Shown: in pieces, positions 26,337 through 35,635 of the stretch
How the letters are laid out: each line of letters begins with the position of its first letter
Numbering within the stretch: the stretch's first letter is position 1
From: Bradyrhizobium sp. in8p8
Lineage (GTDB): Bacteria > Pseudomonadota > Alphaproteobacteria > Rhizobiales > Xanthobacteraceae
DNA: 48,756 nucleotides
NCBI RefSeq assembly: GCF_000426845.1
Contig: NZ_AUGD01000029.1
Span: forward strand, 1-48,756
Reading direction: 5' to 3'
The notes under the pieces: model-generated
What the model was told of the DNA's origin: nothing
Seen by the model: the letters and a program-made list of their open reading frames with translations, nothing else
Database searches by the model: none
Program-made: the position numbers and the translations under genes

Positions 26337-26900
26337 TCAATCGCATCGCGGGGATTTGGTTTCCCGGCTCAGCTTCGCAGCGAGCTCACTGGTAGCTCGA
26401 TGCTGACGTGGGAGCCCTTGCGGTCGCCAGTCGCGCGCGATCTTGCCGTCGATGCGCTCGATGGTTGTCTCGACTAACCTGGTGCCGAAGCCGGGTTCCC
26501 GGCGCCTGGACATTGCAGGCGCCGCTCTCGGTCCACTCCATTCGGACACGATCCCCTGTCATCGACCATGCGGCGGTTATGGAGCCGCCCTCGTGGTTCA
26601 GGGAGGCGGTCCTCCAAGTACCGACGCCTTTCGCTCGTGCGGACGAAGGACATCGGAGAAGCTGGCGACCGCGGCCACATTCGTGCCGAGGATCGGCGGA
26701 TCAGCGCGTCAGTTTCCGCCCGCGTGCAGACGTCCTGATAAGGCTTCTGCGAATTCCTCCTTGGTCTCCGCGCTGCGGGCGGGCCGGCATCGGGCTCGAG
26801 AGTGCTGATGCCGGCCGAATGAGCGCCGCAGACCATGCCGAGCTTGACCTGGCGCGGAGCACCTCGTCCGGGCGGTCGGACATCACATCGGCCTAGACTC
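26337..26900 (-). pseudogene. HWE-type histidine kinase remnant
   Basis: In pieces on the minus strand: ETKEEFAEALSGRLHAGG and TNVAAVASFSDVLRPHERK (dimerisation region), EGGSITAAWSMTGDRVRMEW (ATPase domain) and PGFGTRLVETTIERIDGKIARDW near the end, which is the HWE kinase C-terminal signature. These lie in different frames with shifts near 26690, 26620 and 26520, and the N-terminal sensor domain is absent. It could not be functional. Confidence 0.6.
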
Positions 26901-26960
26901 CAACGCTCGGACGAGCCGATATCCCGCAACTGGTCGAGATCGAGGTTCCAGTGCGGTCCG

Positions 26961-27212
26961 TCAGGGGGCGGCTAATTTCTGCCTCGAGGGCCTTGCGCGG
27001 GCCGGGACATGCGTCTGGCCGCCCGCCAGAACATTCCCGATTTGCGCGACGTTCTCGGCGGCGAGCGCCTCCTTCAACAGAAGCTCTCGTTGCACGCTTT
27101 CCGCTGCGCCTTCTGCACGCTGGCGTGCGAGGTCGGCGGCCGCGCGCAATCGTTCAGCCAGCGGAACGGTCTGCTTGAATCGCCGGCGCCGTTTCTTTGG
27201 CTCATTTTCCAT
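26961..27212 (-). CDS. Small basic conserved hypothetical protein
   Basis: 83 residues from ATG 27212 with MENEPKKRRRRFKQTVPLAE then ERLRAAADLARQRAEGAAES and a helical middle. It resembles a small basic protein family of Bradyrhizobium-type genomes with no known function. The last 20 residues (AGGQTHVPARARPSRQKLAA) look out of frame relative to that family, so the 3' end may be frameshifted near 27010. Confidence 0.5.
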   Translation of the reverse strand: MENEPKKRRRRFKQTVPLAERLRAAADLARQRAEGAAESVQRELLLKEALAAENVAQIGNVLAGGQTHVPARARPSRQKLAAP

Positions 27213-27289
27213 AAGACCAGAGTACGGGTGGCGGATGAAGGCGGACTATAGCTTTGGCTAAAACGATAGGCGGATCAGACCATCGGCGC

Positions 27290-28240
27290 TCAAACGCAAG
27301 GTGATGCGGCCATCAGCGACTTTGGACAGGGCTCCGAGGCGTACCGTCGCCGAAGGACGACAGGATGGCGCCGGCAGGTCCAGCACGTTGAGCCCCGTCG
27401 CCAGTAGCTTGAGGCAGAAGCTTCAAGGCTTATCCAGGACGTCGCCGACTCTGGCCGCAGCTGCTCATAAGTGACCGGCTTGGAGAGGAGCTCCACGCCG
27501 AGATCGACGCGTCCATGATGAACGATTGCGTTTCTGGAGTAGGCTGTAGTGAACACGATTACAGTCCTGGGCGAAGCTTCGTGGTCTCATCGGCTAAACC
27601 TTGCCGCTCTTGCCAGGAAGCACCACGTCCATGAACAGGAGATCGATGCGCTGATCGGACTGCAGAGCCGATTGCTGCGTCGGCAGCCTTCGCCTCGAGA
27701 ACTTCGCTCAAGATCATCATGCTATAGGTGCGGACTTCCTCGTTGTCCTCTACGACCAGGATGACCTCGCTGCCGCCGGCCAGGACCCGATCGGCAGCTT
27801 CCTTGACTTCACCGTCGCCGCGATAGCGCGGGAAGTGCATTTTACGGCGGTTCCTTCACCCACCTCGCTATAGAACGTGACGTGACCGTCGGATTGCCGA
27901 ACCCGTGGACAACGCTAAGCCCAAGGCCCGTGCCCCGTCCCGCTGCCTTGGTGATATAGAAAGGCTCGAACCGACACCGTCTTTCGAAATGCCCGCGCCC
28001 GAATCGGCGACGCTGATGACCACGTACTGGCCCGGTACGACTTCGGCGGCGTTCTCGACATACCGCTCGTCGAGGAACGTGTTCGCTGTCCCGATCGTGA
28101 GCTTGCCGCCGTCAGGCATCGCATCTCGCGCGTTTACGTCGAGCTTCAGGATCGCGCTCTCGAGCTGATTGGCGTCCGCATTGTCCACAAGCGAGGGGCC
28201 TTCCAACTCGATCTGCTCTCCAAGCGTGATGCAAGAACTC
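27290..28240 (-). pseudogene. Hybrid histidine kinase remnant (HATPase plus receiver)
   Basis: The ATPase part reads NADANQLESAILKLDVNARD, AMPDGGKLTIGTANTFLDER and VISVADSGAGISKD (27900-28180). A frameshift near 27970 puts the GTGLGLS-type box in another frame. The receiver domain follows: GSEVILVVEDNEEVRTYSMM (phosphoacceptor region further on out of frame) and FTTAYSRNAIVHHGRVDLGV with LLSKPVTYEQL (27440-27560). Shifts near 27850, 27690 and 27460 break it, and the sensor half is missing. Confidence 0.7.
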
Positions 28241-28344
28241 CGTTATATCCCGAACCAGGCCATTCAGGTAACGGCTAGGGCGCCAGAAACCAACCCGAAC
28301 TCCGCACGTTGACCAGACTTGGGGCGCAGCCTGTGGAGAGGCGC

Positions 28345-28542
28345 ATGATTCTAACGGAGACCCTCCTCGTAAACTGTCCGAGCTGCGGAGCTTGGCCGAT
28401 GGCCGCCCGCGAGCCGAAAGGCGACTACGGGCAGCGCGACTTCCGGCTCAAATGCGCCAAGTGCGGCCATGACGATTATGGGCGGCTGCAGCGCTCCGCA
28501 TCCGTCGAGCGCTTTTCGCAGCAGCGGCACGCCACCGGCTAA
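28345..28542 (+). CDS. Small zinc-ribbon-like protein
   Basis: 65 residues from ATG 28345 (MILTETLLVNCPSCGAWPMA). Two CxxC pairs (CPSCG and CAKCG, 27 residues apart) form a likely zinc ribbon. A longer start at 28309 is possible but has no better ribosome-binding site. Function unknown; it is similar in style to small DUF proteins of Bradyrhizobium. Confidence 0.55.
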   Translation: MILTETLLVNCPSCGAWPMAAREPKGDYGQRDFRLKCAKCGHDDYGRLQRSASVERFSQQRHATG

Positions 28543-28593
28543 TCTATCCGCCTGCGGCGAGAGCCGACCGACGTCTGGCCGGCGATAGTGACT

Positions 28594-28775
28594 CTAATCC
28601 GTACGGGTGGGTCGCTTGGCTATTGCGCGCTCGACCTCGTCGGCCAGAACAGCGAGGTGCTTGGCGATCCGCGCGAAGAGTTCCCGCTTGGTCGATCCGT
28701 AGCAAGATCGCTGATCAGCTTGCACTCGGCCGAGCCGGTCCTGAGCTTTTCCGGCTGCGAGACCATGTCCTGCAT
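28594..28775 (-). pseudogene. Small helical hypothetical protein, frameshifted
   Basis: From ATG 28775 the product reads MQDMVSQPEKLRTGSAECKL and ISDLATDRP. A one-base shift near 28690 then restores KRELFARIAKHLAVLADEVE-RAIAK, ending at TAG 28594. This matches a small family with a C-terminal KRELF..LA.HL..LA.EVE pattern known from Bradyrhizobium, function unknown. Confidence 0.5.
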
Positions 28776-29134
28776 CCCGCCGATTCCTTCAGACCGCGCG
28801 GTCGTCGATGGGCCGCCATCGGCGCATGCTCGCCGTTATTCGCGCATCCGCAGGGCCGGGCCGGAGGCTCTTCCAAGGATCGGTTTTCGTCGACGAGATG
28901 ATGCTTATGCATGGTCACTTCCCCCCGAATGACGCCCGTCTAGGCGCGCAGGTTGCCAACTTGTAGCTGACACTTCCAACGTGAGGTTCGTTCTCATCCC
29001 GGCTGGGTAGGAACACGTATGCGTTTTTTGCGTCGCAGCGTCTGAATCGGTTGCCCTCGGCGCGGATTACGTATGAGATGAGACGTCCCCGTAGGGGCGA
29101 ACTTCAGAAAGAGCATTGTAGGGGAGGGGTTTGC

Positions 29135-29335
29135 ATGTTTGACGACGCTACGACCGCTCTTTTGCGGTCGGTCCTGGATGAGGTCTGTCGAAACGTCGCG
29201 ACCGCCGAGACGGGCATGCGCACGCACGTCGCGAGCAAGATACTCGAAGCCGCTAGGCAGGGGGAGCTTTCCCCAGAGCAGTTGCGTCAGGTCGGGCGCG
29301 ACGCGCTTTCCCGCGCCCCCACCATGTGGCTTTGA
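29135..29335 (+). CDS. Small conserved hypothetical protein
   Basis: 66 residues from ATG 29135 (MFDDATTALLRSVLDEVCRN), with GGGGAGGGG as a purine-rich ribosome-binding site in front. It is predicted helical (THVASKILEAARQGELSPEQ) and ends RDALSRAPTMWL. It belongs to a small family frequent in Bradyrhizobium, without known function. An in-frame ATG at 29051 is less likely because it lacks such a site. Confidence 0.7.
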   Translation: MFDDATTALLRSVLDEVCRNVATAETGMRTHVASKILEAARQGELSPEQLRQVGRDALSRAPTMWL

Positions 29336-29350
29336 CATCCGGAGCCGTGC

Positions 29351-29764
29351 GTGAATTTTCAGGTGACCGTCCTGAAGATACTGGTGAGTTATCCGGAAGG
29401 ATTCGCTGTGATGGAGGATCTCAAGCGGGACATGGCTATCCTGGCGACCAGCGGCCGCGAGTGGGCGGACCGGACGAGGCGACTTGCGGCGCGGGTGCCG
29501 GACCTGGACATCTTCTCTCAGGGGCTGGTGGATCGTGAATCCGGAGGGTGGAAGGTCACACCGAAAGGAAGGGCGGTCCTCGAGTTCATGGAGGCGCGCC
29601 CGACAGTGGGGGTCGCGTCGGCACCAGTCGCGGTTTCCGCGGCCGAAGGCGAGCCAGCGCCCGCGGCTGCTCTAAGGCAGCCGGTCGACAGGGCGAAGCT
29701 CAGGCGCGAGCGCCGAGAGCGGCACCGCGAGGCGCGCGAGCGGGCCCGCGCCAAAGCGTCTTGA
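29351..29764 (+). CDS. Conserved hypothetical protein, winged-helix-like N-terminus
   Basis: 137 residues, starting MNFQVTVLKILVSYPEGFAV just after the previous gene. The first ~85 residues (DLKRDMAILATSGREWADRT, LVDRESGGWKVTPKGRAVLE) look like a small winged-helix fold, followed by an Ala/Pro linker and an arginine-rich tail (KLRRERRERHREARERARAK). It is probably a nucleic-acid-binding protein (inference from the fold-like pattern and basic tail). I know it as a recurrent Bradyrhizobium hypothetical. Confidence 0.65.
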   Translation: MNFQVTVLKILVSYPEGFAVMEDLKRDMAILATSGREWADRTRRLAARVPDLDIFSQGLVDRESGGWKVTPKGRAVLEFMEARPTVGVASAPVAVSAAEGEPAPAAALRQPVDRAKLRRERRERHREARERARAKAS

Positions 29765-29848
29765 GTAACTGTCTGATCAGGGGCAGGACAACTTGCGTAG
29801 CGGGAACCCGCGAACCCCTTCGCCCGTTCTGCCGTCGTCGGAGGTCTC

Positions 29849-30295
29849 ATGAACGACAGGCGGAAGAAAAAGGAGGGCGGCGCTGCCTCCTTCTTCGGCG
29901 AGTTTGCCACCCGTACTTCGCAGGCTGCGGGCCGCGCGTCGGCCTTCGTGCTCGCCGCCCTCGTGGTCGTCGTGTGGGCCGTGACGGGACCGCTGTTCGG
30001 CTATTCCGACACATGGCAGCTGATCATCAACACCGGCACCACCATCGTCACCTTCCTGATGGTCTTTCTCATTCAGAATTCGCACAACCGCCACAGCGCG
30101 GCCATGTAAGTCAAGCTCGACGAACTGATCCGGGTCGGGGCGGCGCGGAATTCGCTGGTCGGCATCGAGCACCTCACCGACGAGGAGATCGAAGACCTGC
30201 GGAAGAAATACGAATCGCGCGCCAAGGCGGAGAAGGTGACGAACGAGCATGTCAAGACGACCGGACGACGGGCCGCCGAGCAGGCGGCGAATTAA
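29849..30295 (+). pseudogene. Low-affinity iron permease family protein with an in-frame stop
   Basis: ATG 29849 opens MNDRRKKKEGGAASFFGEFA with two membrane helices (AFVLAALVVVVWAVTGPLFG; LIINTGTTIVTFLMVFLIQ) and the motif QNSHNRHSAAM. TAA at 30107 interrupts, and the same frame continues VKLDELIRVGAARNSLVGIE and LTDEEIEDLRKKY to TAA 30293, the normal end. In the family this spot is a glutamine, so a CAA to TAA change explains the stop. The truncated 86-residue product would keep both helices but lose the conserved cytosolic LDELIR region. Confidence 0.8.
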
Positions 30296-30378
30296 GTGAC
30301 GTGCAAGACGAGCTGGAAGCTGCTTCAGCACTGCGGGCTGCTGCATGCCGCCGAGAGATACGACTTCCGCCGCGGGAT

Positions 30379-30878
30379 CTACCGGGAGGCCGTCCATCGG
30401 CCGACGCAGCATCGCTTCGCGTGTAGGAGCCGCCTCCGCTGCTGCCCGACAGGCGGCCCCTCGCCGTCAGGGTCACCCCGCCGGTGACCGTCGTCGCCTG
30501 AAATGATCCGGATGGGCTGACGCTTCCTCCGCCTCCTCCGGCGACCGTGACGCGGGTGCCGGACACGGTGAAGGCGCCGCTACCGCTTCCTTGGCAATTC
30601 GTGCTGGTGCCGTTGAATATCCAGCTGCCGTCGTAAGCACCGGCGCCTCCGCCGTCTCGGCTCACCCGTCGAGAGGGGCGCGGCTCCTCCGTCGCAGGCT
30701 TGCTCCGCCTAGTGGACAGGGCAGGCTCAGTCGACCGATTCGGCCGCGAGCCCGACAGCGACTTCTCGTCGTTGCCGATCGAGCCGCCCGCGCTGCCGGA
30801 TTGGGCGAGTGCGGACGCCGCGGTCGCGAGAGCGAGCAAGGAGCCGAAAGCGACGCTGCGGAGAAGGGCAATGGTCAT
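30379..30878 (-). pseudogene. Secreted glycine-rich protein, 3' frameshift
   Basis: Starts MTIALLRSVAFGSLLALATA with a cleavable signal peptide (ATAASALAQ), then a low-complexity linker (RPNRSTEPALSTRRSKPATE) and a beta-rich domain AYDGSWIFNGTSTNCQGSGS / GAFTVSGTRVTVAGGGGGSV. A missing base near 30425 throws the expected end (CVGRWTASR-stop at 30379) out of frame, and the open frame runs on to 30252. It directly follows the caspase gene on the same strand with a 26-base gap, so they are probably cotranscribed. Function unknown. Confidence 0.6.
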
Positions 30879-30904
30879 GAGCTGCAATACGGAGAAGAAC
30901 GAAG

Positions 30905-32254
30905 TCAGCGGCCGGAGCCGCCGGCGCAGACCGCTCCGACAATGCGGCAAGCTTTGCCAGTCTTGCCGCATTCGTCAAGCGCGGCGTCCCTCGCGCGCTG
31001 CACGCCCTCGCGCTGAACCAGCGACCAGGATTTGTCCGAGATCGCAAACGCGCCGCAGCTCTTGCCGTAGAACGACAGCTCGATCGGGCATTTGGCGCCG
31101 CCGCAGTTGCCGCGCGCGTCCGCCACCCCTGCGCGCCGCGAGGCGTGATTCCAGGAGATGCCCCATTTGCTGCTGTCCGGGCCGTAGACGATCGAGCCCC
31201 AAGGCTTGAGATCCTGCATCTTGCGCATCCGCAGCAGCAGGCCTTCGGTCGCTTCGCCCGTCGGCGCCATCGCAATACGCTGCTGCAGCCTGGTGATGGC
31301 GCGCGTCAGACCGTCGGCCGTGTCAGGATCGAAATTGAGATCGTAGAGGCGTTGGCTGACCTCGCTGAGCAGCGCGGCGTCGCGCAAGGGGACGCGGTCG
31401 GGATCGGCGCGCAGGCGATCCGCGGACAGGGGATCCGGCTGCATCGTCGCGATCTGAGGCGGGGCCGTGTGCGTCGGCGGCACGAAATAGAACGTGCCGT
31501 CGATCGGCGAGGACGAGACCCAGGGCTGCTGCGCGCCCGCGGTGGCGCGCTTCACGGCGAGGCGGACCTGATTGAAGGTCTGGAACACGTCGAGACCCGC
31601 GACCCGGATCGTGGTGGCCAGCGCCCTGGTGTAGGGGCTGTGGCCGTCGGTGCCGTCCTGCGCGACGTTACCGGGCTGGGTCGCATAGGAGACCAGCGTG
31701 CCCTCCGGCGCGCGCATCTGGGCGAGGCCGCCGTCCGAGGCCCGCAGGCCGCGCGATCCGAACGGGTTGTTGCGGCAGGCATCCAGGATCACGAGGTTGA
31801 GGCGCGTGCCGGAGCCCTGCATCTGCCGCAGCACCATGTTGACGCCGGTCATCTGGAAGTCGACATCGGCCTCGCGCGTCGGATTGGCGCCGACCGGCAC
31901 GAGAAAGTTGGGGCCCGCGACCTGCACGCCGTGTCCGGCATAGTAGAACAGCGCGACGTCGGCGCCCTGGACCTGCCGGCCGAAGCTCTGGACCGCGACG
32001 TCCATCCCGCCCTTGTCGAGATCGAGCTGGGCGCGGCCGCCGATCAGCGTGAAACCGAGCGTACCCAGCGTCTCCGCCATCAGACTTGCGTCCTTCGACG
32101 GGTTGTCAAGCGGCGTGATGTTCTTGTACGCGGAATTGCCGACGACCAGCGCGATGCGCTTCTCGGCGGCAGCTGGGCTCGTTTGCGCGGCCCAAAGGGC
32201 CGTCATCAGGGCTATGGCGACGAAGGATACGGGACTGAAAAACCTCGCGTGCAT
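30905..32254 (-). CDS. Secreted caspase-family (C14) protein with DUF4189 domain
   Basis: 449 residues, intact. It has a signal peptide (VSFVAIALMTALWAAQTSPA), then a p20-like caspase domain starting KRIALVVGNSAYKNITPLDN. The catalytic His is near residue 108 in FYYAGHGVQ and the Cys near residue 160 in VILDACRNNPFGS. A linker and a C-terminal DUF4189-type domain (WGSIVYGPDSSKWGISWNHA, CGGAKCPIELSFYGKSCGAF) with paired cysteines follow. Such proteins are exported orthocaspase-like peptidases of alphaproteobacteria; substrates are unknown. ATG 32254 follows GAGGATTTTCG; a longer frame from 32329 would place the signal peptide internally. Confidence 0.9.
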   Translation of the reverse strand: MHARFFSPVSFVAIALMTALWAAQTSPAAAEKRIALVVGNSAYKNITPLDNPSKDASLMAETLGTLGFTLIGGRAQLDLDKGGMDVAVQSFGRQVQGADVALFYYAGHGVQVAGPNFLVPVGANPTREADVDFQMTGVNMVLRQMQGSGTRLNLVILDACRNNPFGSRGLRASDGGLAQMRAPEGTLVSYATQPGNVAQDGTDGHSPYTRALATTIRVAGLDVFQTFNQVRLAVKRATAGAQQPWVSSSPIDGTFYFVPPTHTAPPQIATMQPDPLSADRLRADPDRVPLRDAALLSEVSQRLYDLNFDPDTADGLTRAITRLQQRIAMAPTGEATEGLLLRMRKMQDLKPWGSIVYGPDSSKWGISWNHASRRAGVADARGNCGGAKCPIELSFYGKSCGAFAISDKSWSLVQREGVQRARDAALDECGKTGKACRIVGAVCAGGSGR

Positions 32255-32399
32255 CGAAAATCCTCGAACAAACGCGGCAAGCGTACCAGACGGCGCTTCG
32301 TGCGGAAAGACGGAGCGAACGTGCAACACTGCTTTCGATGCAATCGGACAGCCGTTCCCGGCGGCGTCGCCGGGCGGTCGTGTTAGTTGGTTTCAGACA

Positions 32400-32760
32400 G
32401 GCAACGGCAGATATCATCGTCGCGTAAGCGGCGCCCGTGCGATAGCGGGTCGCCCCGAAGCTGCGGCAGCGCATCTTCCTTCACGCAGCGGATTACGATC
32501 CGCAGCGTCCCGTCCGGAAGCGTGCGCTGCAGCTTCAGGGGCCTTGTCGCCCCGCGGTCCAGGTCTCGACCTCGTCGGCGGTCGTCAGGATCACCGGCAC
32601 CGCCTCGGGTGGATGACGAAGACTTCGGCGTTGGCCTCGGTCGTCAGGAGGGCATAGAGGTCGTTGGTGGTCTCCTTCCTTGACCTTTATGACGGATGTC
32701 CAGTTGGTCCAGATGCCGACGAAGCAGGCGAGCGGGCGCGAGGGGTAGTGCGCTTCGGGC
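32400..32760 (-). pseudogene. SOS response-associated peptidase (SRAP/YedK) remnant, C-terminal half
   Basis: Minus-strand pieces RPLACFVGIWTNWTSVIKVK (about 32750-32690) and PVILTTADEVETWTA (about 32605-32560) with LKLQRTLPDGTLRIV-like residues near 32520 are typical of SRAP proteins, which crosslink to abasic DNA. The N-terminal catalytic cysteine part is absent and at least two frame changes are present. It abuts a hipA remnant on the opposite strand. Confidence 0.6.
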
Positions 32761-32789
32761 AGGAGAGTATTGTGGCGTGGCGGAGTTCG

Positions 32790-33278
32790 GCGCCAGAGGT
32801 CGGCACGAAACCTATCTCGCGATGATCCAGGAAGTCTCCGCCAATCCGGTTCAGGATATGGTCGAATGTCTGTTGCGCGATATCCCCAATCTCGCGATGG
32901 GCAATCCGGACAATCAGGGCCGCAATTCCGCCCTGCCTAAGTTTTCGGACGGCAGCGTCCGCCTGGCGCCGTTGTTCGACGTCGGTCCGACGAGAATCGA
33001 CGCCTCGTCGATCATCGTGCGACCAATTGGGAGTGCATGCGTCGATCCAACCGGGACACCAGCCCGGATTGGCGGGAGGTCTGCGAAGCCGTTGTGCGTC
33101 CGGAGGTGCCCGAAGCAGTTAGGGGGCGCTCGCTGGCAAGGAAGATCTGCTTTCGCGCCCTTCCGGAGATCGCGCAAAGGCATGTGTCCCTCGGACCGTC
33201 GTCGACCTCGCCATCGTCAAGCACGAAGAGATGGCGGACGGCGTGGCCAAGCTTCGCAACCTTCCGACCTACGGGTGA
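32790..33278 (+). pseudogene. HipA-like kinase remnant, C-terminal part
   Basis: RHETYLAMIQEVSANPVQDM and NLAMGNPDNQGRNSALPKFS (catalytic-loop region, GNPDNQGRN in place of GNxDxHxxN) followed by LAPLFDVGPTRIDASS come from a HipA-family kinase. A shift near 33020 leads to RRSNRDTSPDWREVCEAVVR, another near 33130 gives LPEIAQRH, and the end VDLAIVKHEEMADGVAKLRN-LPTYG stops at 33276. The N-terminal two thirds are missing. The downstream xre gene starts six bases later. Confidence 0.7.
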
Positions 33279-33407
33279 TCGACATGTCGAGATGGCGCAA
33301 ACTGACCAAGGACGAGATGCAGGCACGTCGCGCGGAGATCGCGGCCAAGGCGCGTGCTGGGACGCTCCGATTGCCGCATGTGGTAGCGGAGATGCGGCAC
33401 GCGCTAG

Positions 33408-35095
33408 CCCGGATATCTCACAGGATTGAGCGCATCGAAGCGCCGAATCAGCGAAAGTTCTTTTGCGAGAAGCACTTTGCGATGATTCGAGGAGCGCCCC
33501 GATGCCGACGGAGTGTAGCGCAGAACCGGTTCGCGGCGAACTATTCGAGTTTGGCCCTGTGGAAGGCTGCGCCGTGGTGGCGGGATTTGACGGTGGAGCG
33601 ATCACGTCGGACGCTGGCGCGTTGCTGTTGGGCGCGACGGATCGGGCGATCGGTCTGCTCGGGCGTTTTGCCGGGTGCTTCCTCGATGGCCGGCGCGCGG
33701 AATACGTCGAGCACCGGGTCGCCGCTTTGGTGGGGCAACGCGTATTCGGAATTGCGCTCGGCTATGAGGACGTCAACGACCACGACGAGCTGCGGCACGA
33801 TCCGGTGATGGCGGTGATGGCGGGCAAGCTTAGAGCCCGACGGGCGGACTGTGCGCCGGTGGCGGGCAAGTCGACACTGAACCGGCTCGAGCTGAGCCGC
33901 GATCGGGTGACGCGATATCACAAGATCGGCCATGACCCGGCAGCCATTGAAGGGCTATTCGTCACGCTGTTCCTGGAGGCGCACAAGGTGCCGCCCAAGG
34001 AGATCATCCTCGATCTCGACGCCACGGACGATCCGCTGCACGGGCATCAGGAGGGGCGATTCTTTCACGGTTACTACGACTGCTACTGCTATCTGCCACT
34101 GTACATCTTCTGCGGCGATCACCTGCTGGCGGCGAAGCTGCGACCTGCGAACATCGATGCCTCGGCAGGGTCGGTCGGGGAGATCGCGCGGATCGTGGCG
34201 CAGATCCGCGCGGTCTGGCCGCAAACGCGCATCATCCTGCGCGCCGATTCCGGTTTTGCGCGCGACGCGCTGATGACGTGGTGTGCGAAGGCAATGGGGT
34301 GGACTTCATCTTCGGACTGGCCAGGAACGCGCGGCTCGCCGGCACGATCGAGGCCGAACTGGCCGAGGCGCGCGAGGAAAGCCAGGCGACCGATCAGCCT
34401 GCGCGCCGCTTCAAGGAGCTGATCTGGTCGACCCGCAAGAGCTGGAGCCGCAAGCGCCGGGTCATCGCCAAGGCCGAGTGGACGAAGGGCGAGGCCAATC
34501 CGCGCTTCATCGTCACCTCGCTGACGGCAGCCGATGGCGACGGCCGCCACCTCTATGAAGAGGTCTACTGCGCCCGCGGCGAGATGGAGAACCGCATCAA
34601 AGATGCCAGATGGACTTGTTCGCCGATCGCACCTCCGCCGGCACCATCAAGGCCAATCAATTGCGGCTATGGTTTGCCTCAATGGCCTATGTGCTGGTCG
34701 AGAACCTGCGCCGCATCGCTTTGCGGGCGACCGACCTGGCAGATGCGAGCTGCGGCACGATCCGCCGCAAGCTGTTCAAGATCGGGTCCGCCGCATCAAG
34801 TTCGCCATGGCATCCGGCTGTCCGTACAAGGCGGTCTTTGCCAGCGCGCATCAAGCCCTCGCCGCTGCCGCCAATACCGGCTGAGCCAGCACGACCTCGC
34901 CGATATCGCCGATCGTGCGCCCATAGTGGCCTCGGCGCGCCCCGACTTACCCGCATGCCGTGCGCACCCGATCTCAGACTCGCTTGCCGCGAGCCGCTTG
35001 CCCATAGCCGGCTCGAAGCCCCAACTCGGAAGTCGCCACAGGACCGCAATTCGCTCGCAACCATGCCTAATGCACCGTCGCGTGAGAAATCCGGG
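33408..35095 (+). mobile_element. IS1380-family insertion sequence
   Basis: A 1688 bp element. Left end CCCGGATATCTCAC (33408-33421) and right end GTGAGAAATCCGGG (35082-35095) are terminal inverted repeats with one mismatch in 14. Both sides are flanked by CTAG (33404-33407 and 35096-35099), a 4-base target duplication. It carries one DDE transposase gene read rightward, now frameshifted. About 200 bp after the transposase (34885-35081) has no gene. Confidence 0.9.
33502..34884 (+). pseudogene. IS1380-family DDE transposase, frameshifted
   Basis: ATG 33502 (MPTECSAEPVRGELFEFGPV). Blocks: FDGGAITSDAGALLLGATDR, LDLDATDDPLHGHQEGRFFH (first Asp), IILRADSGFARDALM (second Asp), FIFGLARNARL, and GEMENRIKD (Glu region; usual GxxENxIKE). 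Shifts near 34295, 34610 and 34790 separate the parts; the last reads LFADRTSAGTIKANQLRLWF and AVFASAHQALAAAANTG to TGA 34882. The element is probably immobile on its own. Confidence 0.88.
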
Positions 35096-35282
35096 CTAGG
35101 GCTTTCGCAGCCCGAATTCGCTAAGCTGTTCAAGCTTACGACGCGCCAGGTCGCGGACATTGAACGGGGCCGCGATCCCGACGGCGGAGACACTCCTCAA
35201 AGTCGGACGGGCCTTCGGCTTCCAGATCGGCTTCGTGCCTGTCCGTTCGCCGGTACCCGATATTTCTTTCGGAGGAGGATGA

Positions 35283-35635
35283 GGCGGCTCCCGGTCAAAA
35301 ATGTTAGGCCGCTCCGTGTCCGACGACCTGATCGTGGAGCTGCAGGCGAGCTGAGCCCGGAATGTCGCGACGAGGGGGCTAGTTCATGGTTCCCTCCGAC
35401 GCGGCGCTTGCCTTAGCTTGCCTTAGTACGCTGGCGCGTTCCAAATCTCGCTAACCTAGCCGTCATGTTCAGCGAGAAGTCGATGGTCTCTTCCAACCCG
35501 CCTTCCTGTTTCGAGCGTATCGTAGATCCCCTGCACAGTGATGGATGCCGCGAGGTGAGGGAAGCGGGATGACGGTGCCGAGGTCCTGGATCGATTCGTC
35601 GGTCCACGTACCGTCGTGGTGCCGCCTATGGACGG
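35283..35635. other. Stretch without a recognisable gene
   Basis: Contains a 10-base tandem repeat (CTTGCCTTAG twice, about 35408-35427) and only short frames. A minus-strand frame ending at 35413 (TIDFSLNMTARLARFGTRQR) is possible but unsupported. Confidence 0.35.

Larger units (their letters stand above)
33284..35282 (+). pseudogene. XRE antitoxin gene split by an IS1380 element
   Basis: 5' part 33284-33407 encodes WRKLTKDEMQARRAEIAAKA and LRLPHVVAEMRHA. The 3' part from 35096 encodes LGLSQPEFAKLFKLTTRQVA-DIERG, the helix-turn-helix. If the element (33408-35095) and one CTAG copy are removed, the reading frame joins perfectly as RHAL-GLSQPE. A further one-base shift near 35170 puts the end (IPTAETLLKVGRAFGFQIGF) in another frame, to TGA 35280. 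It would be the antitoxin partner of the hipA remnant just upstream. Confidence 0.85.

Noticed and set aside
31145..32386. Long plus-strand frame opposite the caspase gene
   Set aside because: Low-complexity Arg/Gly-rich translation without motifs; the minus strand gives a complete caspase-family protein.
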